The notes under the pieces were generated by a model. It ran no database searches. It saw nothing but the letters and a program-made list of their open reading frames with translations, and was not told where the DNA came from. DNA of 64,000 nucleotides from Dendrolimus kikuchii (taxonomy: Eukaryota; Arthropoda; Insecta; Lepidoptera; Lasiocampidae). Shown one piece after another: positions 33,701-42,628 of the stretch; the stretch's first letter is position 1, and every line of letters begins with the position of its first letter. The stretch spans positions 9,625,001-9,689,000 of the forward strand of contig CM034398.1 of the NCBI GenBank assembly GCA_019925095.2, in the 5' to 3' direction. The position numbers and the translations under genes were made by a program.

Positions 33701-33948
33701 CCCCAACCTGCCACCGCGTAACCCCGTCCCCTCTCTATGATAGAGAATGGGGTGCCACAGCCCGATGTGGCGACCACCGCCACCGTTTTGTCCAGATCCC
33801 CAACCCAGTTGCCTAGGTCGGGGACGTAGTAAGGCTCGCTTACTACGGCCAGGTCAATCCCCCACTCCGCCATGGTCTGCATGGCTAGGTCCTGTGCACC
33901 GGCGGAGTGGTTTACATTAATTTGGAGGAAGCTATGTCGTACGGGCAT
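30796..33948 (-). CDS. R1-clade ORF2 (endonuclease and reverse transcriptase)
   Basis: 1050 residues from ATG (MPVRHSFLQINVNHSA). The AP-like endonuclease covers about residues 1-210 and includes VSEPYYVP, VLGDFNAKSRSWG (124-134) and SDHRF (200-204). The reverse transcriptase covers about 436-700, with KTAPGPDGVP, SLDIKNAFNSL (catalytic Asp 572), CGVPQGSVLGP and LCFADDT (FADD 663-666). A C-terminal zinc knuckle C-x2-C-x8-H-x4-C lies at 951-968. All catalytic motifs are present and the frame is unbroken, so it may be active or recently active. It nicks target DNA and primes reverse transcription there; its target sequence here is BEL pol, which may be incidental. Confidence 0.93.
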   Translation of the reverse strand: MPVRHSFLQINVNHSAGAQDLAMQTMAEWGIDLAVVSEPYYVPDLGNWVGDLDKTVAVVATSGCGTPFSIIERGRGYAVAGWGQHAVIGVYFSPNRPLAEFEAFLDSVRAAVIRLSPRSIFVLGDFNAKSRSWGNVATNARGRAVEAWALQSGLSLLNRGAVHTCVRARGGSVIDLSFVTHAIASRVDGWRVVEEAESLSDHRFIRFEISPPPSTISVPPRGHGRFPRWALGRLDPELAEEMAIVQSWVNPISSGGPEVLAERMSRTLVRICDAAMPRSRRPPQRKAVYWWTAEIGDLREAAFRARRSLKRRRSRLPPDYVEENRLIGEHRAAKKALRLAIIQSKTRCREEMLKSLDGDPWGRPYRMARKTMRACTIPVTASLEEGVLSSVIDGLFPDPGAFTPPEMNPPHPVHSEMEPPLVSEEELEVALERLRGRKTAPGPDGVPGRVLFLAAKHLRGQLRELFNTCIRSGVFPKQWKEGRLCLLPKEGRPPDDPSAYRPIILLNEAAKVFEKILAGRLVRHLDTNGPGLSEAQYGFRVGRSTLDALNALRSLTREADHMKESVLAVSLDIKNAFNSLPHETIRAGLLSHGVPPYLTRLLEAYLQDRYILWEGGRTGQVIGRRRVACGVPQGSVLGPILWNIGYDWLLREPVLPGMGVLCFADDTLVTARGGTYEESMALADAGTALVVERIRRLGLRVSPEKTEALMFHRPHRRAPRDARIVVQGVAVAVKPQMKYLGLVLDGKWNFGAHFTQLAPRLIKSAAALARLLPNVGGPGAATRKLYAGILRSMALYGAPVWIHALHRQNRTLLRRAQRVLAVRSIRGYRTVSWTAATLLAGDPPWNLQAEVLAAVYRSRQDARARGEVPCPAETRMIRAQATEALIRSWQRDLGSPEAGIVTVEAIRPHLARWVSRKCGTLTFRMVQILTGHGCFGKYLHQIVGREPSPSCHECGALQDTAFHTLVECAAWGPQRALLENVVGPVSSLRSMVEAMLQGQQSWLAVSSFCESVMSQKEAAERAREEDAYADPIRRRRTGGRRRRYAHLLLP

Positions 33949-33950
33949 TG

Positions 33951-36374
33951 TTAATTAACTGACATAGCCTCCCCTCTCGTCGAGACTGTCGTCGCCCTCA
34001 CCGGGGGGGCGAACCTGCCCCTGACGATGGGAGGGAGGCAGACCCTCGCCAACGTCGGGTGCGTTGCTTGGCATCCTCCAGCCGCGCAGACTGCGCAGTG
34101 GGGGTCTGAAGCTTTGCAATCGGGCATTGCGTGTCCGCCCTTCCCACAACGGAGACACAAGCCCGACCTATCGGGGCAGGTTTCGGGACACATCTGTGTG
34201 CTGTGACCCAGCCCGTAGCATCGGTAACAGCGGATTGGCCGCGCCTCTATAGCTTTAACCTTCGCCGAGCTAAAGCCCACCAAAAGGTGGCCCTGCTCGG
34301 CGAGTACCTTTGCTACGGGTATTGGGCACAGCACGTATGCTGCGCCCATACCCCCCGGTCCTGAGCCAATGCGATTGGCGACTATTCTGTCTAGCTGGCA
34401 GTTGCCAGCACGGGCGACGGCAGCTCTGAGCGACTCGGGCGTTACGGAATCATCCAGCCCGGAAATGTAGATTTCCCCCCTCTTCGCGGGCCGGATAACT
34501 TCAGCTAGTCCTTCGAGCGGCCTCCGGAGGGCCTCCGCCAACCGATCTGCTTTTTGAACACCTTCCGGCCCAGGTGGCAACTCCATGAGCCGGGAGTCGC
34601 GGACGGTCCGCGTTATCTTTAGGCCCTCCTTGAGGCCCATTTCAACAATGTCGACTATCGCGGCGGCCTTTTGGAATACGTCGCGGTAGGTGACACCCCT
34701 CTTTTCTGCCTCCGGCAGCAGTTTTATAATGACCGCTGCCATCTTCGGCTCGGTAAATACCACAGGCTTCTTTTTTGCCTGTGGCTGCGGTGGTTGCTTC
34801 CGCGCGGGCGGGGCAGGTGCTTGCGAGGGGGGTGGGAGGAGGGATGACGCCCCTTTCCCCTTCCCCTTGCCCTTCTTTCTGCCTGCAACCACCGACCATG
34901 CGACTTCACTCTCCTGCAGGAGAGCGGGCGCAGGTGCGGCGGATGTGGGGGTGGCCTGGGACTGGGGCCCGGGCTTCGGCCTCAACGGGGGGAACTCCGT
35001 ATGAACGGAGTCCCCGGAGGACCCGGGCACTGGCGGCGCCGTCTGAGCGGTCACCGTTTTCGCCTTTTTTCTTTTTTTTTGGGGGGGAGGTGGGGGAGGG
35101 GGACCCATCACCTCTGTGGGTGGCGGCACTACGTCCACGGGGACCGCGTCGTTGACGACGGCAATGGAGACCCGTGGGACTGGGACTGTAACGGGCGGCG
35201 GGGCCGCCTTTTTCATTTTGTCCGCCGCGAGGGGCGGGCGGAGAACCGGGGGAGGTAGGAGGCGGTCTTCAAGTCCAGCGAGCCGAGCGTTGATCATTTC
35301 CCCCACCGACACTATGATGGCTCGTTTGAGCTCATCAAGGTCTAGTGGGGGACTAGGGACTACCACCGTCTCCCCCTCTTTACCGCGGTTGTCAGCTTTT
35401 GCAGCAGCCCGCATCTCTTGGAACTCCCTGCGGTAGGCTTGTCTTTCCTCCCGCAGGGCGTCAATTTCCCTCTTGAGCCGGATATTCTCTAAATTGAGCT
35501 TCCGGCTCTCTGTGTCTAGGGACCTCGCCGACAAGTCTTCAACAATGTCGGCGAGTTTCCCGGCAGCATCCTTGAGCTTACGAATATAGCCCCCTTTTAA
35601 ATTGCCCGAGGTCTTGGCGACGTGATAGATGTCGGCCACGAGGGAGCTTGCTATAGTGCGGAGCTCGTCGGACCCCATCCTACCGTAATCGCTCTCCCTC
35701 GGGTCGCCCAGATCTGTTGACATGGGCTCGGAGGCCGCATTGTCCTTTTTTTTTCGAGCGTTATATTGCCGATCCGCTTCAGCACGAAGGGCATCCGCCC
35801 GGGCCAGTAATTCCTCCGTCCTCGTCCCTGTGAGAGGGAAAGACGGAGTCGGGACGTCCGTATCCATTTCCGCGGCGGTGGTCACCTCCACAGAATCATC
35901 CTGTAGATAGGTCGCCGTCGCGACGCTTTTATCTAAAGCCACATCGGCGGTCGCCGCAGAAGCGTTCTGCAGGCGGACCGTCGACGTGGTGGCCTTTTTA
36001 AATGCGCCATCCGTGGCGGCCTTTTTAAGTGCGCCATCCGTGGCGGCCTTTATTATTGCGGCCCCTTTGGCCCCGGCGGGTGCAGACACCTGCAGATTGG
36101 CCTCTGGCGTCGCCCCTATATCCGAAGCCGCATCGGAGGTATCCCCCGCGGATTCATTCCGCGATCGGGCCCTCGTGACGGCGCCTAGCGAAGCGGCTCT
36201 TGCCGCGCCTCGACCATATAGCGCGACAGTGCTCCGGCTACGTCGCGCCATGTATATTTTATTAGCCGACTCGTCGGCGCCGGGATCGTCGGGATAAGGC
36301 CCGCGGGAGCGAATGCGGGACCGTTTCCGGGCCGCACTCGCTCCCCTAGGGGGTCGGTGCTCGGGGTCCGCCAT
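33951..36374 (-). CDS. R1-clade ORF1 (Gag-like RNA-binding protein)
   Basis: 807 residues from the first ATG (MADPEHRPP). The open frame begins 10 codons earlier at a GTG, which is not a likely start. The N-terminal third is basic and low in complexity, with repeated KAATDGA units. A predicted coiled-coil part contains LNLENIRLKREIDALREE. A proline-rich stretch precedes the conserved C-terminal domain. The end carries zinc knuckles CYRCYGLGHSTQMC (about 716-729) and CLRCGKGGHAMPDC (about 740-753), and a third variant cluster CAVCAAGGCQATH. In this clade ORF1 coats the RNA and directs the particle to the target. The stop overlaps closely with the ORF2 start (TAAcaATG), which suggests translational coupling. 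No frameshift or stop is seen. Confidence 0.9.
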   Translation of the reverse strand: MADPEHRPPRGASAARKRSRIRSRGPYPDDPGADESANKIYMARRSRSTVALYGRGAARAASLGAVTRARSRNESAGDTSDAASDIGATPEANLQVSAPAGAKGAAIIKAATDGALKKAATDGAFKKATTSTVRLQNASAATADVALDKSVATATYLQDDSVEVTTAAEMDTDVPTPSFPLTGTRTEELLARADALRAEADRQYNARKKKDNAASEPMSTDLGDPRESDYGRMGSDELRTIASSLVADIYHVAKTSGNLKGGYIRKLKDAAGKLADIVEDLSARSLDTESRKLNLENIRLKREIDALREERQAYRREFQEMRAAAKADNRGKEGETVVVPSPPLDLDELKRAIIVSVGEMINARLAGLEDRLLPPPVLRPPLAADKMKKAAPPPVTVPVPRVSIAVVNDAVPVDVVPPPTEVMGPPPPPPPQKKRKKAKTVTAQTAPPVPGSSGDSVHTEFPPLRPKPGPQSQATPTSAAPAPALLQESEVAWSVVAGRKKGKGKGKGASSLLPPPSQAPAPPARKQPPQPQAKKKPVVFTEPKMAAVIIKLLPEAEKRGVTYRDVFQKAAAIVDIVEMGLKEGLKITRTVRDSRLMELPPGPEGVQKADRLAEALRRPLEGLAEVIRPAKRGEIYISGLDDSVTPESLRAAVARAGNCQLDRIVANRIGSGPGGMGAAYVLCPIPVAKVLAEQGHLLVGFSSAKVKAIEARPIRCYRCYGLGHSTQMCPETCPDRSGLCLRCGKGGHAMPDCKASDPHCAVCAAGGCQATHPTLARVCLPPIVRGRFAPPVRATTVSTRGEAMSVN

Positions 36375-36697
36375 CAGCGGAACCCCATTTGAGCTCTGAC
36401 TCACCTAGAGCCTAACTAAACCTATAGCCTATCCAAGACAAACGGAAAACCAAAAACCAACAAACGCGCCAAGTTTATTTCGTATAGACAGAACCAGAGT
36501 ACCAATATACGAAAGCCAGAGTCAATATGCAACGCAGGAACCGAACGAATAACCAAAAAACAAACCAAGTCAGTAGTCGTGGAAATAAACCAGTACGATC
36601 GAACGAAAGCAATGGAATTTTCCTATCGTAATTCGCATGAAGCGCCTAGATCGCAAAGATGCGTGGACACGTCCGCTCACTACGAGATTGGCCGCGC
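36375..36697 (-). other. R1-clade 5' leader and possible remnant of BEL 3' internal sequence
   Basis: This stretch lies between ORF1 and the 3' LTR. It is less GC-rich than the ORFs, and neither strand shows BEL integrase or a polypurine tract. Most of it is likely the R1-clade 5' UTR. The exact border with BEL sequence is not visible. Confidence 0.4.
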
Positions 36698-37450
36698 TGA
36701 AAGTAGGACCCTATTAGATCCCGGTAAATGAGACCGGGCTACGGGCGTGCAGAACGCCGCCTGGAGCCCGGGACTCAGCATGTAAAGGGAACCGGGTTAC
36801 AGGCGTGCAGAACGCCGCCTGGAACCCGGGACCCAAAAGGGGTAGCGGAAACCGGGCTACGGGACTGCAGAACGCAACCGGAGCCCGGGATCCGTGAGGT
36901 ATGCCTGCACTACTGCCTACTCCGAACGCGAGTAGGCCATAATGATAGTGCAGGCAGAGGTCCGCGCTCGACAGCGCACGTTTTTGTAATGAGGTAATGG
37001 TAAGGGCGCTCAGCGCTTTATATTTATACTAATGAAGCGGGGGGCGAGGTAAACGCCCATTACGACGTCCCGCTAACAAAAACCATGGGTCACAACTGTG
37101 TAAGGACCCTCGAAATATACTAAGATCTAGGGTGTACTAAAATGTATGATAGTAATAAGTTGAGATAAGGCTTAATGTATGTAAAATTAAGGAAATAAAG
37201 TAAAGGGGGTGTTACGACGAAGCGAGGGGTCGGCGGAGGCAGCCTCTATAAATATAGGACGCCTTTGGGGCGCATTTTTGTAGTTCGTTAGTAGTTCGAG
37301 ACAAGCAGTAGTTCGCAGTTGATAAGAAGAAGCTCCCTCCCGCCAACGCCAACGAAGTCGAAGCCTCCCGTAGCATCGTTTTCGGTTGTTTTCATTTCGG
37401 AAAATCGGTTACCCGAACCAGCGACCAACCCTCTACAGTCCTACAGTCCA
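36698..37450 (+). repeat. 3' LTR of the BEL/Pao element
   Basis: Uninterrupted copy of the LTR, 753 bp, TG...CA. It differs from the 5' copy by one extra G in a G run near 36838. The stem-loop array and TATA box are repeated here. No polypurine tract is visible immediately upstream, which agrees with loss of the BEL 3' internal region. Confidence 0.9.
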
Positions 37451-39810
37451 CTTGTTTCTAGCAAGACGATATTCTAATCGTGATTTTTTGTAATTATAAA
37501 AATACTATACAATAAGCGAGCAAAAGGTTTTATGTATTCTATTATTTTTTTATTTTTTATTCTATTACATTTTTTAAATAGCAGTGTGGCTAATTACTCC
37601 AACGGTTTTACAACATTTAGATCTTTTCAGCACCTCATAGACATTTTGACAAAAATGCAACCCTTATGAAATCATCATACCCATTCATCCCATCAGCCTG
37701 TCTTTGTATATCACAGTTATTTTTCTCCGAAACTACTTGGTCTATATTGATGAATACTTATTTTATTTTAGTAACTGGCTGTCTATAAAGAGACGTCTGT
37801 GATTTACTGGCCTCTTGACCTCCCTGAAATGAGGGCAAAAAATGAAAACATAAACAGATAAGGTCATGCCTATATAATAGATTATGAAAAGCCGGCTCTT
37901 TAGATAGCAACCTCTCGAACTAATCAATCAATCCTTATCGCTAGAGTCTAACAAGTATACTGATAAGGGATTGCAGGAATTCCTAGTCTCTAATACTATT
38001 TATAGATAAAGAGGAAACTGATGCAATACACACATCAATAAATTACAATAATCCTTGTCTAGACCGATGTCAGTTATAGTAACCACGGATTGGAGCCTAG
38101 ATTTTGAGTAGCAGACGAAAATATCATACTTGATAACTGTAATATGAAAATAGAATAAATTCAGTTGAGTGAGCGCTCTGAAAAGTATGCGTGGTTGATG
38201 TGGCGTTAAACTGAAAGTATTTCTCAGATATAGTGTAATAAGAAAATTATTTGGATTGTTAGAAATATAACAAACAGGATTATTAAAAATAATCTTACAA
38301 CAAAAGTCATACAATTTACTTAATGAAGTGTTTGTTATAGAATTATAAATAAAATTATGACCCGACCTTACATTCATATCTAACCAGGAATATATTTTGG
38401 ACAGATCAACAACCATCACAATAATTATCAAGACAAGAGATAAACGGGTCTTTAATATGTCAAGACGTGACGTTAATACACCTTTTTAGAAAGCTATATA
38501 TTTGTTGTATCTAACATGATGCCAATAGTACCGCTCTTAATAGAGGCTCTTCCAAGTTTCCGCTGTGGATATTTCCAATCTTTATTCAACAGAAAATAAT
38601 CCATTTTTTGAGATAAAAATATCCTCTCATTATCGTCGTCGTTGAGCATTCTGATAAATCAGAAAACATGATTTTTGGTTTGTCAGCTTTTCTCACGTTA
38701 AGTTTACCTCTTTATCCTGCTTCACACAACGATTGTGTTTAAAAATGCAAATGTTTGAACTATAATGGTTATTATTATAATTTTTCCATTACATTAAATA
38801 TTTAATGTAATAAGTCAGGAACTTGAAATTAGGTGAATAATACATACGTAATTGCAAAAAATGTAATTGGTAAACTCAACGCAACGGTAGTAGGGTAACA
38901 AAAATTATTCACACATTGCAAAGTTTTACTTGTTCTTAAAATAAAAAAGCATGGTAGTTTCAAAGCGTTTTACTATAAATGTAATAGAGGTAGTAGACCT
39001 TGACTTTATCGGTTTTGGAAACTAAATTAACATTACACAAAACGAGTTTTATGTTTCCGGTTTAAAGTTTTTGGAGTGTTACACTTTAAATTGTTTTTGG
39101 GTTTTAACCTTTTTTGGAATGATATGCATTTAACACTTTATTTACGAACTAACTTTCGGCTTGAAACAATGTTGAAGGGGTATTAATAGACGATGAAAAA
39201 TGATATCGGCAATACATAGTTCCTCCATTTAGGGATATGGACATTAATATTCAGGTTTTCCTAAGAAATGAAAAAAGATTTTATTGTTCTTGCAAGATCA
39301 TTCTTAAAAGGATAAAGTAGGATTAAAGTTATGGGGTTATTATGGTGGATTAAAGTTAAAGTTGAAAATGCAAAGGAAGTCATGCATAAAAGCTACTTAA
39401 TATATTATGTGTAAAACTGACATTTAGTTTTTTTTTTATATTTAAATCAGTTATTACGAAATCTGATATATAACTAACTGCTTTCAACAGTCAAGATGAA
39501 TAAAGACAATTTAATGTAAGAAATGTTTTGTAATACTTGCAACAATTTAGAAGGTTTTATGGTAATAAAAGAACAACAACTGGTTAAAATACTTATAATC
39601 AGAGAACCTTACGGTTTTAGAATATTTCATACACTGAGTCTGCCAAATTCGTCAAACATTTTTAGAATACCTCGCCATCCAACAATTTTACAGTATATGA
39701 AACTTAGCAAATTGGGATAACCGATAGCGGATTGAAGTCTTTGATAAACCATTTTAATTAATAGGTTATGAATGACATGAATTTATTACATTATTGCTTG
39801 GAAATTTTAG

Positions 39811-39846
39811 ATAATATTTTATATAAGATATTATATAAAATATTAT
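39811..39846. repeat. perfect 16-bp AT palindrome with 4-base loop
   Basis: Arms 39811-39826 and 39831-39846, loop GATA. AT-only composition makes chance formation more plausible than for the other hairpins. Confidence 0.85.
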
Positions 39847-40563
39847 ATTTAAAGTTTTACATGTAATAAAATAAATCGAACACAGTAAAAAAATCTATCG
39901 CGTCTGCCAACATGAAAATAAAATGTAGTGAATACCGTCCATATACTATTCAGAGATTTTGAATTATAATCTACACAATAAATACCACATCATATTAGGG
40001 ATAAATATTGTTACATAAAATTATAGTAAATTATAGACAATTACTCTATAAAAACAGGCGTTAATCAAAAAATAAATAAAAATATATCATTATTATTCAA
40101 TTAAGGAAATGACAGATTCTATCGTTTAGAATTAAGAGGGTACATAAAATTAATTATTAACCTTAAAAAGAAACATGACAACAACTATGCAACTAAATAA
40201 ATGTAACAGTTATTTGTATGCCTTCACCAGGTGAAACAAGTACTACGTAAGTATCTGAATTTAAATATTTTGTATCTCCATATTTTCTAGAAGAAATACA
40301 AGTATTTGAAATTTATTAATGAAAAATCATTCATTTTAGAAAATCTTTATTTAAACAATATTTCATCTACTTATTTTGTTTATATTCCAATTTACTACTA
40401 GTCTTAATTACATGAATAAATAAGGTTAATAGACAAAACATTAACCTAGTTTTGGTATAATTTGACTATTATCCGATTGAATCAATGATTTAGCAATATA
40501 GATAAGTCAGTTTTGAATGTCCACTTTATTAAAATCATATAAATTATTTTTTAACGACATTCT

Positions 40564-40770
40564 TAACCTATAAATGTCCCATTATTGAGCTAGGGTCTTC
40601 CCCTTTTTGGGGATCGAATGAGAGACCTGTCATGCATGTCATCAAGGTAGTATGGTACCTTTCACACATCGGTAAACTGGTTTACCAGGTTTTCTCACTA
40701 ATCGAAACCTTAAAAGTTCGTTGCCGGGATTTGATCGTCTTATGAATAAGATGACCGCGACTTATCCGTT
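40564..40770 (-). mobile_element. S2 SINE, antisense, diverged
   Basis: It starts AACCTATAAATGTCCCATTA and contains CACACATCGGTAAACTGG and a GCCGGGATTTGATCGTC antisense head. Confidence 0.6.
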
Positions 40771-40785
40771 GAGAAACATTTTTTT

Positions 40786-41060
40786 TATCGCAAATCTGGT
40801 AAACAGGCCCAGACGGACCCATCTAATGGAAAGTGACTAACATCGCCTATAGACGTTTGCAACACCAGGGGCGAAACTAACATGTGCCAACGCTTAGGGT
40901 GGGATAGAGATAATGGGATAGGAGAATATAATAGAGGGACGGGATAGAGAAGTCAGTATAGTGTAAGTGCGAGACGGTGAGAGCCCGCGAACTTCCCCCC
41001 TATCGTTGAAGAGGGTGTCCTTCCCCACAGGCGACCCTGCACTCGTTGACAAGCGTTAAC
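40786..41060 (-). mobile_element. retroposon family B copy, antisense
   Basis: It begins with a T run (antisense tail) and carries CATCTAATGGAAAGTGACTA and CGTTTGCAACACCAGGGGCG. It is directly followed by an R1-like 3' UTR block, so its 5' limit is uncertain. Confidence 0.6.
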
Positions 41061-41084
41061 GAGTCAAAGTCAAGTCAGTACCTT

Positions 41085-41320
41085 CTGGTCTAGTTCCTTT
41101 GAGCCCCATAAAAGCGTGTGAGTAAGTGGCGCAGGTTCAGGTTTAGTGAGTTTGACGATTGACGTTTCGGGGCCTCCACTGGAGATCACGTTGAGCATAC
41201 GGCCGTTCAAGAGTCCCACACATCCCTCGGTGTAAAGTCTCCGACTAGACCCACATGTAAACCCTGCCCCAGGTCCGAGGATGGTGTCCAAAGACATATC
41301 CTCTGCGTCAATAAAAAGGG
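41085..41320 (+). repeat. R1-clade 3' UTR-like fragment
   Basis: GGCGCAGGTTCAGGTTTAGT (from 41128) and GTCCGAGGATGGTGTCCAAA (from 41272) match the minus-strand 3' UTR of the R1-clade element (blocks at 30604-30623 and near 30461-30480) at nearly the same spacing, about 160 bases. It is therefore the end of a related element in + orientation. Confidence 0.6.
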
Positions 41321-41412
41321 AAAGTAGGAGACGAAAATGCGCCATCGGAACTCTCACTCATCATATGAAATAAGATGAGCTCAAGGCTAATATTTTGATG
41401 TTCATCTTCCTT

Positions 41413-41500
41413 CGTTTGACATAAGCTCTATATAAATAATGTCAAAATTCAACCGATGGTAAGTCTAGCGAATAAGTAGTCAGATTATAAGAACCGGAAA
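41413..41500. repeat. family C piece
   Basis: Shares TTTGACATAAGCTCTATA, GTCAAAATTCAACCGATGGT and the degraded AGTAGTCAGATTATAAGAAC end with the copy at 13729-13852. Confidence 0.6.
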
Positions 41501-42281
41501 TAGTAAGATGAAAATCTCTCAACTTCATAAAGTATCTAGTTTGAAAGTGATTAGTGATGCGAAAGTTGGCAAGTGTACAGGAACTCTTGGCCTCGTTAAG
41601 GTCAATGTACGCGCAGGTGTTTAGCAATAGTTTAACGAGTAAAACTTGCAAAGCAGGAAAGGAATGGATTGAAAACAAAGTTATTATAACTTTATTTGGT
41701 ACTAAGGATTCTCACGTGGCTTTGCTTAAATATTTTCGGTTTCATAGTTTATGAGATTTGTTTTATACATCGGTAAAAATATTTTTGATTCTTATCCGTT
41801 ATTAGATTTAGATTCTTTCGCGTAAATTTTAAATGAAAATCATAATATAAATCATAATTAAGGAACGTAATAAAATGTTATTTGTAGTGTTAATTGTAAC
41901 CGTAGGATATTATTATTATATTAAACAAGAATCGTGTGTTTGTATTAAAAATCTCAACTCTTTAGTGCAGTTACTTTGTGAACTACCGCAAATATGTTTA
42001 CCATGAGTAAGTTTGGCGTCATATAAAAACCTGCAATCTGGCTAATGCTTCTGTTACATAAATCTGGATTTCACCTGGTACCTAATTCCTTATATATTAT
42101 TTTAAAAATAACCTTTGAAAATATTGTTACAACTTAGGTTCCGACAAAAACAAATTCCACTCCTAATCTGTAAAAACACATTTTATTACCTGTCGGTATT
42201 TGAACTAATTGTAATTCTTTTATGATCGTCTTCTTTTATTTACTTATTTATTGGCTTACGTTTCTAGAGAACAGCCCATTG

Positions 42282-42628
42282 TGTTATTGTACTCGTTTAT
42301 GGCCGCTTGCGGCCGAATCATTAGCCAGGTGTTTCGGATTACGCCGACTACGATACGGGCACAATTGTATTTGTGAGGTATAAAACGACGGCCTGATGGG
42401 GAGAGGAGGCAGTCAAGCGAGAACCACGATCAAGGCGTTACGTGTGTACAATCGGAAATCTAATAGTGACGGACTTTGCGCGTTTTATTGAATTACGACC
42501 TTCTGCATTACGTTTGGATTTGTTGTGTTCGGTTATATTTGTACCTGTTTTATACGTGTTTGTATAGTTCTAACAAACTTTATAATAATTCCAATGGCAT
42601 TTTAATTCGAGTCTCGCAACTCGTAACA
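42282..42628 (+). mobile_element. candidate solo LTR
   Basis: TGTTA at the left end and TAACA at the right end frame a GC-raised 347-bp block with a TATAAAACG box (near 42379). A start-like GAGGCAGTCAAGCGAGAACC follows about 30 bases later. No clear target duplication (CATTG left, ATATC right), so this is tentative. Confidence 0.35.

Larger units (their letters stand above)
30440..36660 (-). mobile_element. R1-clade non-LTR retrotransposon with both ORFs open, inserted antisense in BEL pol
   Basis: On the minus strand: a 5' leader (about 36375-36660), ORF1 (36374-33951), ORF2 (33948-30796) and a structured 3' UTR (30795 to about 30440). The endonuclease and RT motifs and the three-knuckle ORF1 place it in the R1 clade. 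Both borders are approximate: the left lies between 30418 and 30452, where BEL similarity ends, and the right lies between 36405 and 36697. No target duplication could be matched, and there is no poly(A) at the 3' end. GC content is much higher than in the host DNA. Confidence 0.85.
25104..37450 (+). mobile_element. BEL/Pao LTR retrotransposon, degenerate, carrying two nested non-LTR insertions
   Basis: Two LTRs (25104-26729 including an insert; 36698-37450) begin TG and end CA. With the insert removed they are 752 and 753 bp and differ by a single G in my hand comparison. The internal region encodes a BEL-type Gag (DUF1759-like with zinc knuckles), an aspartic protease-like segment, and reverse transcriptase with YMDD. 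The frame is broken in two homopolymers. The RNase H region is interrupted by an antisense R1-clade element, and integrase is absent. No matching target duplication is visible (TTTAT left, CTTGT right). Near-identical LTRs imply a recent insertion. Confidence 0.88.

Noticed and set aside
30811..36297. Many + strand open frames of 60-213 codons over the R1-clade element
   Set aside because: They are antisense shadows of ORF1 and ORF2 caused by high GC content; none has family similarity.
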